Shown: positions 9,566 through 18,914 of the stretch, one piece after another
Position numbering within the stretch: the first letter of the stretch is position 1
How the letters are laid out: the number at the start of each line of letters is the position of its first letter
NCBI RefSeq assembly: GCF_002162315.1
Contig: NZ_CP021416.1
Location: forward strand, 682,001-746,000
Source of the DNA: Sulfurospirillum diekertiae
GTDB lineage: Bacteria > Campylobacterota > Campylobacteria > Campylobacterales > Sulfurospirillaceae
DNA length: 64,000 nt
Reading direction: 5' to 3'
Notes under the pieces: generated by a model
The model's database searches: none
What the model saw: only the letters and a program-made list of their open reading frames with translations
What the model was told of the DNA's origin: nothing
Translations under genes and position numbers: made by a program

Positions 9566-11812
9566 GTGGAATATAAAATTACCGTTAATAATCAAGAAGA
9601 GATTTATGATCTTGGAAAAGTTGCAAAACAAGCAGCAGGTGCTGCATTATTGAAAATTAAAAACACTGTTATTTTAGCAACGGTTGCAAGAGATGACAGC
9701 CAAGTTTCAGAAAATTTTGTACCATTGACCGTACAATATGTTGAAAAAACATATGCTGTTGGAAAGATTCCTGGTGGTTATTTTAAACGAGAAACAAAGC
9801 CTGGTGATTTTGAAACACTTACCTCACGCATTATTGATCGAAGTCTTCGCCCCCTTTTCCCTAAAGGATATGCTTATCCAACCCAAATTGTTGTTTTTGT
9901 CTTAAGCTGTGATCCTGAAGTTGATCTTCAAGTAGCTGCACTTAATGCTGCTAGTGCGGCACTCTATCTTTCTGATATTCCTGTCAATAAAGCAGTTGCA
10001 GGTGTACGAATAGGATATATTGATGGAAAATATGTTGTTAACCCTTCTAATTCGGCTTTAAAAACAAGCACTTTGGATCTTTACGTTGCAGGTACAAAAG
10101 AAGAACTTTTGATGATTGAAATGCGCTCTATTGCATCAATGGAAAGCATGAATCTTCCAATCATGGCCATTGATCCAATGCTTGATCCTACATTAGCAGA
10201 AAGTGTTATTACAAAGCAATCGATTAATGAATTTAATGAAGATGCAATTTTAGAAGCAATTGATAAAGCTCAAAGTGCGATTACTGAGGCTACAAGTGCG
10301 TATGAGCAAACATTTGCACCTTTGAAAAAAGAAGACGCAGAGCTTGATTATAAAGAAGATTTAGAAAATGATTCTATCTTTGCCTATATTGATGAATTTT
10401 ATAAGCAAGACGTGCATAATGCCATCAATCAAATGGCAAAAAGTGAGCGAGCTAATGAGCTTAATAAAATTGTAACTAAAATTTTAAGTGATGAAGTTGC
10501 CGTTTTAGAAGGATGGAGTAAAGAGCTTGTTAGCAGTGTGATTAATGCATATAAAAAGAAAATAGTACGTGAAATGATTATTGATAAACATGTTCGTGCG
10601 GATGGTAGAAAACTCAATGAAATAAGACCTATTAGTATTGAGACCAATATTTTACCATTGGCGCATGGATCATGTCTTTTTACCCGTGGACAAACACAGG
10701 CTTTAGCTGTCGTGACACTGGGTAACGATAAAGATGCACAAATGTATGATCTTTTGACTGAAAAAAATACAATTAATGATACCTTTATGGTGAATTATAA
10801 TTTTCCTGGATTCTCCGTGGGTGAAGCTTCTCCTCTTCGTTCACCAGGGCGCAGAGAGTTAGGACATGGTAATCTTGCACGCCGTGCCTTAGAGCCGGTT
10901 CTTGATATAAACCGTCTCCAAACAATTCGACTTGTGTCTGAAATTTTGGAGTCAAATGGTTCGTCTTCAATGGCAACCATTTGTGGTGGAGTATTAGCAC
11001 TTAAAGCGGCAGGGATTAATATTGAAAAATTAGTTGCAGGTATTGCCATGGGGCTTGTTTTTGAAGGTGATAAACATGCAGTTTTAAGTGATATTATGGG
11101 CTTAGAAGACCATGATGGTGATATGGATTTTAAAGTCGCAGGAACAAGAGACGGTATAACTGCGCTACAAATGGATATTAAACTCGGTGGTATTTCACGT
11201 GATGTCCTTAAAGAGGCATTATACCAAGCCAAAGAGGGAAGAGCGCATATTTTAGGATTAATGGAAGCAGCAAGTCAAGAGATTGTTGTTAACAATTCTA
11301 TTTTGCCAAAACTTGAACTTTTCAGTGTTGATCCATCAAAAATTGTGGATATTATTGGACAAGCAGGTAAAACTATCCGAGAAATTATTGAGAAGTTTGA
11401 GGTCTCTATTGATCTTGATCGAGAAAAAGGTGAAGTTAAAATCGCAGGTGAAAACAAAGAAAAAGTTGAAGCTGCAAAAGAGCACATCATTCAAATTACC
11501 AACAAGCCTTCCTTTGGTGGACGTGGTGGTGGAAGAGATAGAGGAGGGGATAGACATGGTAGTACCCCTAGAGAAGAGAAGCCAGTGCCAACATTTGTTC
11601 AAGATGAAGTGGTCGATGGTGTTGTTAAACGTATTGTTGATTTTGGTGCATTTATTGAACTTCCTGGTGGTATTGATGGGCTATTACATGTTTCAAAAAT
11701 TGCCGACCATCGTGTGGATAAAGTCAGTGATTATCTTGCCCTTGAGCAAAAAGTACGTGTCAAAATCTTGAAGCAAACGGGGAATAAGATAGAGTTAGGG
11801 CTAGAGCGCTAA
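9566..11812 (+). CDS. pnp: polynucleotide phosphorylase with an RGG-rich linker
   Basis: 3'-5' phosphorolytic exoribonuclease of mRNA decay. It has two RNase PH domains (about residues 5-140 and 325-540; catalytic region [19 protein letters not shown]), the helical linker between them, a KH domain with [12 protein letters not shown] near residue 595 and a C-terminal S1 domain ([22 protein letters not shown]). GTG 9566 is the start, with AAGGAG seven bases upstream. Between KH and S1 there is an unusual Gly/Arg-rich stretch, [16 protein letters not shown], near residues 650-665. Total 748 residues. It is followed by the atpE promoter. Confidence 0.96.
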   Translation: MEYKITVNNQEEIYDLGKVAKQAAGAALLKIKNTVILATVARDDSQVSENFVPLTVQYVEKTYAVGKIPGGYFKRETKPGDFETLTSRIIDRSLRPLFPKGYAYPTQIVVFVLSCDPEVDLQVAALNAASAALYLSDIPVNKAVAGVRIGYIDGKYVVNPSNSALKTSTLDLYVAGTKEELLMIEMRSIASMESMNLPIMAIDPMLDPTLAESVITKQSINEFNEDAILEAIDKAQSAITEATSAYEQTFAPLKKEDAELDYKEDLENDSIFAYIDEFYKQDVHNAINQMAKSERANELNKIVTKILSDEVAVLEGWSKELVSSVINAYKKKIVREMIIDKHVRADGRKLNEIRPISIETNILPLAHGSCLFTRGQTQALAVVTLGNDKDAQMYDLLTEKNTINDTFMVNYNFPGFSVGEASPLRSPGRRELGHGNLARRALEPVLDINRLQTIRLVSEILESNGSSSMATICGGVLALKAAGINIEKLVAGIAMGLVFEGDKHAVLSDIMGLEDHDGDMDFKVAGTRDGITALQMDIKLGGISRDVLKEALYQAKEGRAHILGLMEAASQEIVVNNSILPKLELFSVDPSKIVDIIGQAGKTIREIIEKFEVSIDLDREKGEVKIAGENKEKVEAAKEHIIQITNKPSFGGRGGGRDRGGDRHGSTPREEKPVPTFVQDEVVDGVVKRIVDFGAFIELPGGIDGLLHVSKIADHRVDKVSDYLALEQKVRVKILKQTGNKIELGLER

Positions 11813-11841
11813 CTTTAAAGGGTTTTTAACAATTGGATAGA

Positions 11842-11847
11842 TATAAT
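11842..11847 (+). promoter_or_regulatory. TATAAT -10 box for atpE
   Basis: Consensus box about 65 bases before the TTG start of atpE, giving a leader of about 55-60 bases. Confidence 0.55.
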
Positions 11848-11913
11848 CTCGCTCACAAAGTGGCAAGTAGGGGTTTATCCGAACAGACTTTGAAAAACAA
11901 ATAGGAGCAATCT

Positions 11914-12216
11914 TTGAAAAAGATTCTTTTTTTAATGGTAGCATTTGCAACGTTAGCGTTTGCAGGTGAGGGTGAAACAGTTAAAGCTTACTCAGCACTT
12001 GCTGTAGGTATCGTACTTGGTCTTGCTGCACTTGGTGGCGCAATCGGTATGGGAAATACTGCATCTTCAGCAATTTCTGGAACAGCAAGAAATCCTGGTC
12101 TTGGTGGTAAACTTGTCACGACAATGTTTATTGCACTTGCGATGATCGAAGCTCAAGTTATTTATGCACTTGTTATCTCTTTGATCCTTCTCTACAAAAA
12201 CCCATTTCTTGGTTAA
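11914..12216 (+). CDS. atpE: ATP synthase F0 subunit c
   Basis: Proteolipid ring subunit of the F0 motor. After a short N-terminal hydrophobic sequence (KKILFLMVAFATLAFAGEG) there are two membrane helices. The polar loop is ISGTARNPGL; the second helix contains IALAMIEAQVIYALV with the ion-binding Glu. The helix-1 run LGLAALGGAIGMGNTASSAI is Gly-rich as usual. It has 100 residues. The TTG at 11914 is used, with AGGAG seven bases upstream; no ATG is available. The gene stands alone, apart from the main atp operon, as in other Campylobacterota, with its own promoter and terminator. I see a classical H+-type Glu site but no definite Na+ ligand set. Confidence 0.94.
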   Translation: MKKILFLMVAFATLAFAGEGETVKAYSALAVGIVLGLAALGGAIGMGNTASSAISGTARNPGLGGKLVTTMFIALAMIEAQVIYALVISLILLYKNPFLG

Positions 12217-12235
12217 TAACAAATAACAAAACATG

Positions 12236-12267
12236 GGAGTCTTTAATTAAGACTCCTTCCTTCTTTT
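12236..12267 (+). terminator. terminator after atpE
   Basis: Perfect 8-bp stem GGAGTCTT / AAGACTCC with loop TAATT (12236-12256), followed by a T-rich tail. Confidence 0.8.
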
Positions 12268-12269
12268 AT

Positions 12270-12354
12270 GCGGTCGTGGTGGAACGGTAGACACGCTACC
12301 TTGAGGTGGTAGTGCCTTACGGGTGTGGGGGTTCAAATCCCCCCGACCGCACCA
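12270..12354 (+). tRNA. tRNA-Leu (GAG)
   Basis: The acceptor stem GCGGTCG pairs with CGACCGC, and CCA is encoded at the end. The anticodon stem CTACC/GGTAG encloses the loop TTGAGGT, giving anticodon GAG. The T arm is GGGGGTTCAAATCCCCC. A long variable arm and 85-base length fit the class II leucine tRNA. Confidence 0.95.
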
Positions 12355-12449
12355 TTTTATCTCTCTTATTTTCCCTACACTGTTTTATTAAATTCGATGT
12401 CAAATTATGTTACTATTTACAAGATTATATAAATCTCGAAAGGTATCTG

Positions 12450-12710
12450 ATGCGAGACTTAGAGCTCAAAAATGTTATTAAGCTAAATGGTAGGGAATTT
12501 CTTATTTCGACAATAAGTATGCATGTACGTCACTCTTTTTTTGAAGGTGATGCTAAAAAAGTTGTCTACGAAACAATGGTTTTTGAAATTATTAATGATG
12601 AAGTACAATTTCATCATCCGATTTTTAATGAGCGTTATAATATGCCAGATGAAGCTATCTCCGAGCATGGTGCTATTATTAAACATCCTGAAAATTTCTT
12701 TATTCTTTAA
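12450..12710 (+). CDS. hypothetical protein, 86 residues
   Basis: I do not recognise the family. ATG 12450 has GAAAGG nearby upstream; the longer open frame reaching 12306 would run through the tRNA and is rejected. The product (MRDLELKNVIKLNGREFLIS...) is soluble, without signal peptide or membrane segment, mixed alpha/beta in character, and ends in HPENFFIL. The pattern of a short beta-rich domain (LNGREFLISTISMHVRHSFF, VVYETMVFEIINDEV) is compatible with a small accessory protein. It stands alone between tRNA-Leu and the decarboxylase genes, with a weak terminator after it. Confidence 0.6.
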   Translation: MRDLELKNVIKLNGREFLISTISMHVRHSFFEGDAKKVVYETMVFEIINDEVQFHHPIFNERYNMPDEAISEHGAIIKHPENFFIL

Positions 12711-13135
12711 GCTCAAATTTCTTAAAACCAAGTATCTTACAAATAATTTGAATGAACTTACGTTACTGTATGTTGATATGGTAGGTAAGTTCAAAAATAA
12801 ATCGTGTAAAAAAATTGTATCTGGGTCTATGAAGACTGTAGTATTCCAGATTTAATTTTTTTATGCTGTCTTAATTAATATTCATCTCATGATATCACCA
12901 ATATCTTCTTAATAAACTCCTAAAATACATGGTATAGAGCAATTTTTTTTGAAGACAAATTCCATGATTTAGCTTTTCAAACAGATCCTTTTGTTGTAAA
13001 TATCTTTACATGTAAAGCAGTAAATTTATCCCTACTTCAGCACTTTTCTATGGGTTTGATTTAATAAATAAAATGATAAAATACTAAAATTTTGACTATT
13101 GTTTTTAGTTAAATTTAAACAAAAGGGTTGCATTT
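12711..13135 (+). other. 425-bp AT-rich gap
   Basis: No complete gene is visible. It contains a weak terminator-like hairpin (12820-12850, TCTGG/CCAGA followed by a T-run), a T8 run, one TTTACATGTAAA element at 13005, and an open stretch at 12924-13064 without a start codon that ends in TAA and reads the element as FTCK; this may be a gene remnant. The last 60 bases before 13136 are the leader of the OadG-like gene. Confidence 0.5.
13005..13016. repeat. TTTACATGTAAA element, copy 6
   Basis: Perfect intergenic copy, about 120 bp before the OadG-like gene. Confidence 0.95.
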
Positions 13136-13366
13136 ATGGAAGTGAATCTGTATGTGGAGAGCTTAAGATTCTTGGTTCTTACCCAATCTACATACTTTGT
13201 GCTTTTAGCTATATTGACCGTTATGTTCAACGTTCAGGTTAAAATCATTATGAAATACTTCCCAATGGAAAATGAGAGTATTCATATGAGTAATTCTACT
13301 GAAGAATTATTGCAAAAAGATAACTTCACAGTTGTCGCAGCAATTGCTGCTTCTATCAAGTCTTAA
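13136..13366 (+). CDS. OadG-like small membrane subunit
   Basis: A 76-residue protein with one membrane segment (about residues 10-36, FLVLTQSTYFVLLAILTVMFNVQV) and a C-terminal NFTVVAAIAASIKS. This layout, one N-terminal helix and a terminal VVAAIAAAI-type tail, is that of the gamma subunit (OadG/MmdC-like) of sodium-pumping decarboxylases, which tethers the biotin-carrying alpha subunit to the membrane. It lies 34 bp upstream of the carboxyltransferase gene. No beta subunit (OadB, the Na+ pump) is visible nearby. Start ATG 13136 follows AAAAGGGTTGC. The assignment is based on topology and context because the family is short and divergent. Confidence 0.6.
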   Translation: MEVNLYVESLRFLVLTQSTYFVLLAILTVMFNVQVKIIMKYFPMENESIHMSNSTEELLQKDNFTVVAAIAASIKS

Positions 13367-13400
13367 AACAAAAACAAAATACTAAAAGGGCAAAAAGAAG

Positions 13401-15206
13401 ATGGCGAAAAAATACATCGATGTGATGGATACGACGTTTAGAGATGGGTTCCAGTCAGTTTTTGGTGGACGTGTACTTATGGATGACTTTTTACCTGCAG
13501 TAGCGGCAGCAAGAGAAGCAGGTATTAGCCATTTTGAATTTGGTGGTGGGGCACGTTTCCAAAGTCTTTACTTCTATTTAAATGAAGATGCCTTTGAAAT
13601 GATGGATAGATTCCGTGCTATTGCAGGTCCTGATGCGAACCTTCAAACACTTGCTCGTGGTGTGAATACCGTTATGCTTGATACTGGTAATCGTGAGCTC
13701 ATTGATTTACATGCTAAAATGTTTAAAAAACACAGTACAACAACCATTCGCAACTTTGATGCGCTGAACGATGTTGAAAACCTCAAATACAGTGGTGAGC
13801 GTATTGTGCATCATGGTCTTAAACATGAAATCGTTGTGACGATGATGGATCTTCCTCCTAAATGTGTGGGTGCTCATGATGTTGCTTTTTATGAGAAAAC
13901 ACTGAGAGCTATTTTAGATTCAGGCATTCCCTACCATAGTGTTTGCTTCAAAGATGCCAGTGGTACGTCAAGTCCTCAAAAAGTTTATGAGACCATAAAA
14001 ATGGCAAAAAAACTCTTACCTGAAGAAATGCATGTACGACTTCATACGCATGAAACAGCGGGTGTCAGTGTAGCATGTTATTTAGCAGCTCTTGAAGCAG
14101 GGGTGGATGGTATTGATCTTGCCGCTTCTCCAGTAAGCGGTGGAACAAGTCAACCAGATATCCTAACAATGCTTCATGCGGTAAAAGGTAAAAATTATGA
14201 TCTTGGTGGATTAGAGCTTGAAAAAATTCTTACCTATGAAGATGTTTTACAAGATTGTTTAAAAGATTATTTTATGCCACCAGAAGCAGTGCAAGTCTCT
14301 CCTTTGATTCCTTTTTCTCCGATGCCTGGCGGTGCATTGACTGCCAACACTCAAATGCTTCGTGACAATAATATTCTTCATAAATTTCCAGAAGTGATTA
14401 AAGCAATGCGTGAAGTGGTTGAAAAAGGTGGATATGGAACCAGTGTTACGCCTGTATCACAGTTTTATTTTCAACAAGCATTTAATAATGTCATGTTTGG
14501 ACCATGGACAAAAATTGCTGAAGGGTATGGCAAAATGGTACTTGGGTATTTTGGGAAAACTCCAGTTGCCCCCAATGCTAAAGTGGTTGCACTTGCCAGT
14601 AAACAATTAAAACTTGAACCAACCAAGAAAAATGCGCTTGATCTTGCTGATGAAGATGAGAGTAAATCGTTAACAACAGTTAAGCAGCTTTTGGAAAAAG
14701 AAGGCTTAAAGACGACAGAAGAAAATATCTTTATTGCTGCTTCATGTAAAGATAAAGGTATTGCTTTCCTCAAAGGCGAAGCAAAAGTTAATGTTCGTAA
14801 AATTGGTAAAGCTGATAAAGAAAAAGTACTTTGTAATGCTTCTGAAGATTATACTGTTATTGTTAACGGTCAAAAATACAATGTTAAGCCATCTGATAAA
14901 CAAGATGCCTTTGTTATTAATGGACAAGAATATTTCATTGAAATTGAAGAAGGGTGTAGTGCAGAAGCTGGTAACGCGGCACTCATTCCTTCTAATAGTG
15001 CTGAAGTGAGAGCTGGAATACCTGGTTCTATTTTTAAAGTTTTGGTGAATGTTGGAGACAAGGTGACTAAAGGGCAAGCAGTCATCGTTATAGAGGCGAT
15101 GAAAATGGAAATTGAAGTTCCAGCAACCATCGATGGTGTTGTCAGTAGTGTTCGTGTTAATCAAGGTGATGTCATCGTTAATAATCAACTACTGGTCACG
15201 CTATAA
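13401..15206 (+). CDS. pycB: biotin-dependent carboxyltransferase (pyruvate carboxylase subunit B / oxaloacetate decarboxylase alpha)
   Basis: Transfers CO2 between biotin and pyruvate/oxaloacetate. The TIM-barrel carboxyltransferase occupies residues about 5-290 (MDTTFRDGFQSVFGGR; VRLHTHETAGVSVACYLAAL with metal-binding His residues; CFKDASGT with the catalytic Lys/Asp area), followed by the conserved PYC/OADA domain and a C-terminal biotinyl domain with EAMKMEIEV near residue 568, where the Lys in MKM is biotinylated. The length, 601 residues, fits OadA/PycB. The neighbours, pckA and argH downstream, match the Campylobacter pycB locus. Whether it works as pyruvate carboxylase with PycA or as an oxaloacetate decarboxylase with the OadG-like protein is open. 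ATG 13401 follows AAAAAGAAG. Confidence 0.88.
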   Translation: MAKKYIDVMDTTFRDGFQSVFGGRVLMDDFLPAVAAAREAGISHFEFGGGARFQSLYFYLNEDAFEMMDRFRAIAGPDANLQTLARGVNTVMLDTGNRELIDLHAKMFKKHSTTTIRNFDALNDVENLKYSGERIVHHGLKHEIVVTMMDLPPKCVGAHDVAFYEKTLRAILDSGIPYHSVCFKDASGTSSPQKVYETIKMAKKLLPEEMHVRLHTHETAGVSVACYLAALEAGVDGIDLAASPVSGGTSQPDILTMLHAVKGKNYDLGGLELEKILTYEDVLQDCLKDYFMPPEAVQVSPLIPFSPMPGGALTANTQMLRDNNILHKFPEVIKAMREVVEKGGYGTSVTPVSQFYFQQAFNNVMFGPWTKIAEGYGKMVLGYFGKTPVAPNAKVVALASKQLKLEPTKKNALDLADEDESKSLTTVKQLLEKEGLKTTEENIFIAASCKDKGIAFLKGEAKVNVRKIGKADKEKVLCNASEDYTVIVNGQKYNVKPSDKQDAFVINGQEYFIEIEEGCSAEAGNAALIPSNSAEVRAGIPGSIFKVLVNVGDKVTKGQAVIVIEAMKMEIEVPATIDGVVSSVRVNQGDVIVNNQLLVTL

Positions 15207-15222
15207 GCTATTAAAATAGATA

Positions 15223-15260
15223 GAGCCAAATGTGGCAGGTGTCACTTGGCTCTTCGCTGT
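15223..15260 (+). terminator. possible terminator after pycB
   Basis: Stem GAGCCAA (15223-15229) / TTGGCTC (15246-15252) with a further GTG/CAC pairing inside the loop; only a short T-run follows. Confidence 0.45.
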
Positions 15261-15315
15261 TGCAGAGACTTTCTGCTATGAATGATAATTAAAATGTATT
15301 GAGGATATCAATAAT

Positions 15316-16893
15316 ATGTCGAAGATTAATGAAATTGAAAAATTAGGGTTAACCAATCTTGGAAAGGTTCACTACAATCTAAGTTACGAAGAGCTTTTGA
15401 AACATGAAATTGCAAATAATGAAGGTCGTGTTACAAGTAATGGTACATTTAGTGTAGATACAGGAATTTTTACAGGACGAAGCCCAAAAGATAAATATTT
15501 TGTAGATCAGGAGCCTTCTAATCAATATATCTCATGGGGCAAAATGAACCATAAAGTAAGTAAAGAGATATATGAAGAACTTTTTGCAAAAGTGAAAAAA
15601 GAACTCTCCGGTAAAGATATTTATATTCAAGATGCTTTTAGTGGTGGAAGTTTAGCCAGTCGCAAGAGTATTCGCGTTGTCACGGAAATTGCATGGCAGG
15701 CACATTTTGTAAAAAATATGTTTATTAGGCCTTCAGAAGAAGAATTAGCACATTTTAAACCAGATTTTGTTCTTTATAATGCATGTAAAATAGTCAATGA
15801 AGACTATAAAAAACACAATTTACACTCGGATGTTTTTGTTGTTTTTAATGTGGAAGAGAACATTGCCATTATTGGTGGTACGTGGTACGGTGGAGAGATT
15901 AAGAAGGGAATCTTTTCTATGATGAATTACTGGTTGCCTTTAGAGGGAAAACTTTCTATGCACTGCTCTGCTAATGTGGGTGAAAAAGGTGATACAGCTC
16001 TTTTCTTCGGTCTTTCAGGAACCGGAAAAACAACGCTTTCAACGGATCCAAAGCGCAAGCTCATTGGGGATGATGAACACGGTTGGGATGATAATGGTGT
16101 TTTCAATTTTGAGGGTGGCTGTTACGCTAAATGTATCAATCTTGATCCAAGCAGTGAGCCTGAAATCTTTGGTGCGATTCGTCAAGATGCCCTTCTTGAA
16201 AATGTTGTCATTAATGATAAGTGTGTGGTTGATTATGCGGATGCCTCTAAAACAGAGAATACCCGTGTTTCGTATCCAATTTATCATATTGATAACCATG
16301 AAACGAGCTTACAAGCAGGACATCCTAAAAAAATTATTTTTTTAAGCGCCGATGCATTTGGTGTTTTGCCTCCGGTGTCTAAACTTAACAATGAACAAGC
16401 AATGTACTATTTCCTCAGTGGCTATACCGCTAAAGTTGCTGGAACAGAACGTGGTATCACGGAGCCTGTTGCCACTTTTAGTGCTTGTTTTGGTGAGGCA
16501 TTTTTACCCCTCCATCCAACTGTTTATGCAAAACTATTAGGTGAGAAGATCGCAAAATATAACGTTGATGTTTATTTGGTCAATACAGGTTGGACTGGTG
16601 GAAGTTACGGTGTTGGAAAACGAATGAGCATTAAAGCAACACGTGCATGTATTAATGCAATCTTAGATGGCAGTATTAACGATTGCGAATTTGAATCTAT
16701 CCCTGTTTTTAACATCCAAGTACCAAAAGCACTTGATGGTGTCCCAACAGAAATTTTGAATCCTAAAAATACGTGGGAAAATAAAAGTTTTTACGATGCA
16801 ACCAGAGATGAGCTTGCTGGTATGTTTATTGAGAACTTTAAAAAATACATTACAGCAGATTCTGATTTCTCAAATGCAGGTCCAAAACTCTAA
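15316..16893 (+). CDS. pckA: phosphoenolpyruvate carboxykinase (ATP)
   Basis: Interconverts oxaloacetate + ATP and PEP + CO2 + ADP. The ATP-type signature [16 protein letters not shown] is near residues 232-250, followed by [20 protein letters not shown] with the metal ligands. The N-terminal [14 protein letters not shown] is the oxaloacetate-binding Arg region. The length, 525 residues, is typical. ATG 15316 follows GAGGATATC. Next to pycB it forms the PEP-pyruvate-oxaloacetate node, supporting gluconeogenesis from organic acids. A terminator overlapping a TTTACATGTAAA element follows. Confidence 0.96.
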   Translation: MSKINEIEKLGLTNLGKVHYNLSYEELLKHEIANNEGRVTSNGTFSVDTGIFTGRSPKDKYFVDQEPSNQYISWGKMNHKVSKEIYEELFAKVKKELSGKDIYIQDAFSGGSLASRKSIRVVTEIAWQAHFVKNMFIRPSEEELAHFKPDFVLYNACKIVNEDYKKHNLHSDVFVVFNVEENIAIIGGTWYGGEIKKGIFSMMNYWLPLEGKLSMHCSANVGEKGDTALFFGLSGTGKTTLSTDPKRKLIGDDEHGWDDNGVFNFEGGCYAKCINLDPSSEPEIFGAIRQDALLENVVINDKCVVDYADASKTENTRVSYPIYHIDNHETSLQAGHPKKIIFLSADAFGVLPPVSKLNNEQAMYYFLSGYTAKVAGTERGITEPVATFSACFGEAFLPLHPTVYAKLLGEKIAKYNVDVYLVNTGWTGGSYGVGKRMSIKATRACINAILDGSINDCEFESIPVFNIQVPKALDGVPTEILNPKNTWENKSFYDATRDELAGMFIENFKKYITADSDFSNAGPKL

Positions 16894-16900
16894 TTTTAAC

Positions 16901-16912
16901 TTTACATGTAAA
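16901..16912. repeat. TTTACATGTAAA element, copy 7
   Basis: Perfect copy 8 bp after pckA; its right half is the left base of the terminator stem. Confidence 0.95.
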
Positions 16913-16939
16913 GGAGTTTTTGAACTCCTTTACCTTTTG
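16908..16939 (+). terminator. terminator after pckA
   Basis: Perfect 11-bp stem GTAAAGGAGTT / AACTCCTTTAC with a TTTG loop, then CTTTTG. The first five bases come from the TTTACATGTAAA element. Confidence 0.8.
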
Positions 16940-16980
16940 TATATCACAAAATCTAACGCAATTTTATAGGAGATATTTGA

Positions 16981-18366
16981 ATGTCAAAGCTATGGTCTGG
17001 CAGATTTGCCGCAAGCGGAGCACAATTACTCGACGAATTTAACGCTTCATTACCTTTCGATAAAAAACTATACGAAGAAGATATTAAAGGCTCAATTGCT
17101 CATGCAACAATGCTTGCCAAACAAGGTATTCTTACACAAGATGAAGCCGATCAAATCGCAACTGGTTTATTACAAATCAAACAAGAGATTGAAGCAGGAA
17201 CCTTTGTTTTTGATATTGCTCACGAAGATATTCATATGTCGGTTGAAACAAGGCTTATTGATCTCATTGGCGAAGCTGGAAAACGCCTTCATACGGCACG
17301 TAGCCGTAACGATCAAGTTGCGGTTGATTTTAGATTATACGTTCAAAAACAAAATTTGATCATTGTTCATGTGTTAGAAGAGGTCATTGATGTGTTAATG
17401 AGCATTGCCAAAGAGCATACGAACACGCTTCTTCCAGGAATGACGCATCTTCAACATGCACAGCCCATCAACCTTGCCTTTCATCTTTTGGCGTATGTCT
17501 CGATGTTTAAACGAGACATAGAACGGCTTGAAAGCTCCTACCAACGCAATAATATTTTGCCTCTTGGGTGCGCAGCCCTTGCGGGGACACCTCATAATAT
17601 CGATAGAGAGTACGTTGCCAAACTTTTAGGATTTGATAGTGTCAGTGTGAATTGTCTTGATACGGTCAGTGATCGTGACTTTGCATTAGAGATTCTTTTT
17701 AATATTGCTACGATTATGATGCATATTTCACGATTTGCCGAAGAGCTTATTTTGTGGTCAAGCTATGAGTTTAAATTTATCACGCTGAGCGATGAATACT
17801 CCACCGGTAGTTCCATCATGCCACAAAAGAAAAATCCTGATGTCCCTGAACTCTTACGTGGTAAAACAGGTCGTGTGAATGGCAATCTAATTGGGTTGTT
17901 AACCGTTCTTAAAGGGCTTCCTCTAGCGTACAATAAAGATATGCAAGAGGATAAAGAGGGAGTATTTGATAGCGTGGAAACCGTTTATATGTCACTTAAT
18001 ATCCTCAAAGAAGCGGTTCGTACGATGACCATCAATGTGGGACGAATGAAACAAGCGTGTGAAGTGGGGCATTTGAGTGCAACGGATCTTGCAGATTATT
18101 TGGTTCAAAAGTGCAATATCCCTTTCCGTGAAGCTCATTTTATCACTGGACGTGCCGTAGCACATGCCGAAGGCTTAGGCATTGATCTTAGTGTTATGAG
18201 TGTAGGAGAGCTTCAAAAAGTGGATGCGCGCATTGGTGAAGATGTCAGTGAATATCTCTCTTTAGTTCATTCTATGAATGCACGAACCTCTCAAGGAGGA
18301 ACAGCCGTTTCTTCTACATGTAAACAGATTGAAATTTTTGAAACATGGAGAAAATTGCGTCATTAA
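16981..18366 (+). CDS. argH: argininosuccinate lyase
   Basis: Splits argininosuccinate into arginine and fumarate, the last step of arginine synthesis. The fumarase/aspartase superfamily signature [12 protein letters not shown] is at about residues 278-289; the catalytic region [16 protein letters not shown] and [15 protein letters not shown] are present. It has 461 residues, the usual length. ATG 16981 follows AGGAGATATTTGA. A one-mismatch copy of the repeat (TCTACATGTAAA at 18313) is read STCK near the C-terminus. The gene converges with the HIT gene, with a shared hairpin between. Confidence 0.96.
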   Translation: MSKLWSGRFAASGAQLLDEFNASLPFDKKLYEEDIKGSIAHATMLAKQGILTQDEADQIATGLLQIKQEIEAGTFVFDIAHEDIHMSVETRLIDLIGEAGKRLHTARSRNDQVAVDFRLYVQKQNLIIVHVLEEVIDVLMSIAKEHTNTLLPGMTHLQHAQPINLAFHLLAYVSMFKRDIERLESSYQRNNILPLGCAALAGTPHNIDREYVAKLLGFDSVSVNCLDTVSDRDFALEILFNIATIMMHISRFAEELILWSSYEFKFITLSDEYSTGSSIMPQKKNPDVPELLRGKTGRVNGNLIGLLTVLKGLPLAYNKDMQEDKEGVFDSVETVYMSLNILKEAVRTMTINVGRMKQACEVGHLSATDLADYLVQKCNIPFREAHFITGRAVAHAEGLGIDLSVMSVGELQKVDARIGEDVSEYLSLVHSMNARTSQGGTAVSSTCKQIEIFETWRKLRH

Positions 18367-18373
18367 GTAAATC

Positions 18374-18396
18374 ATGAAGAGGTTTTTCCTCTTCAT
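18374..18396. terminator. bidirectional terminator between argH and the HIT gene
   Basis: Perfect 9-bp stem ATGAAGAGG / CCTCTTCAT with loop TTTTT, placed between two convergent stop codons. Confidence 0.65.
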
Positions 18397-18406
18397 CTAT
18401 GGTATT

Positions 18407-18799
18407 TTAAAGAAATTTGTGAGTATCACTATCTACTTTGTGTGCATCATTGTTTGATTTTTTATCACTTGAAAGAGTGTCCCATGAAAGTGGCGCTCCT
18501 CCTAGAAGGTGAAAATGTAAATGTAAGACTTCTTGCCCACCATCGCTGCCATTATTAGTAATCAAACGGTATCCGCGTTTATCCAATTCTAAAAGTTTAG
18601 CCACTTGTTGAATAAATTCTGTCATTTTGACCATGATCTTTGGGTCAACTTCTTGAAAACATTTATACTCTTTTTTGGGAATAATCAAAATGTGTATCGG
18701 CGCTTTTGGATTAATATCGTGGAATGCTAAGAAATCCTCATTTTCAAGTACTTTGTTGCAAGGAATCTCACCACTTACAATTTTACTAAAGATCGTCAT
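18407..18799 (-). CDS. HIT family (HINT-like) nucleotide-binding protein
   Basis: A 130-residue histidine-triad protein. The active-site motif is HLHFHLLGG near residue 95, and the N-terminal MTIFSKIVSGEIPCNKVLEN and INPKAPIHILIIPK are classical for the HinT branch, which hydrolyses purine nucleotide phosphoramidates such as AMP-lysine. The last 20 residues (SDKKSNNDAHKVDSDTHKFL) are hydrophilic and extend beyond the common end of the family. Start ATG 18799 is preceded by GGAGAAGGCG. It is transcribed divergently from pheS. Confidence 0.9.
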   Translation of the reverse strand: MTIFSKIVSGEIPCNKVLENEDFLAFHDINPKAPIHILIIPKKEYKCFQEVDPKIMVKMTEFIQQVAKLLELDKRGYRLITNNGSDGGQEVLHLHFHLLGGAPLSWDTLSSDKKSNNDAHKVDSDTHKFL

Positions 18800-18835
18800 C
18801 GCCTTCTCCTCTTTTTTAGGATGATTTTAACCTTT

Positions 18836-18841
18836 TATAAT
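18836..18841 (+). promoter_or_regulatory. TATAAT -10 box for pheS operon
   Basis: Consensus TATAAT about 75 bp before pheS, in the divergent gap with the HIT gene. Confidence 0.55.
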
Positions 18842-18914
18842 TAAAGTTTGACTAAAATGAACGTTCGAATAGACTGAAGAGCGTCATTGATGCTTGTGAA
18901 TGAAAGGCAACCCT

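Noticed and set aside
10795-11232. 145-residue minus-strand ORF inside pnp
   Set aside because: Antisense to conserved PNPase sequence, with no ribosome binding site or recognisable product; a shadow of codon bias.
12306-12449. N-terminal extension of the 86-residue gene up to 12306
   Set aside because: The extension runs through tRNA-Leu; ATG 12450 has its own ribosome binding site.
12820-12862. Strong terminator after the 86-residue gene
   Set aside because: Only a 5-bp outer stem with a large loop; kept as weak and mentioned within the gap entry only.
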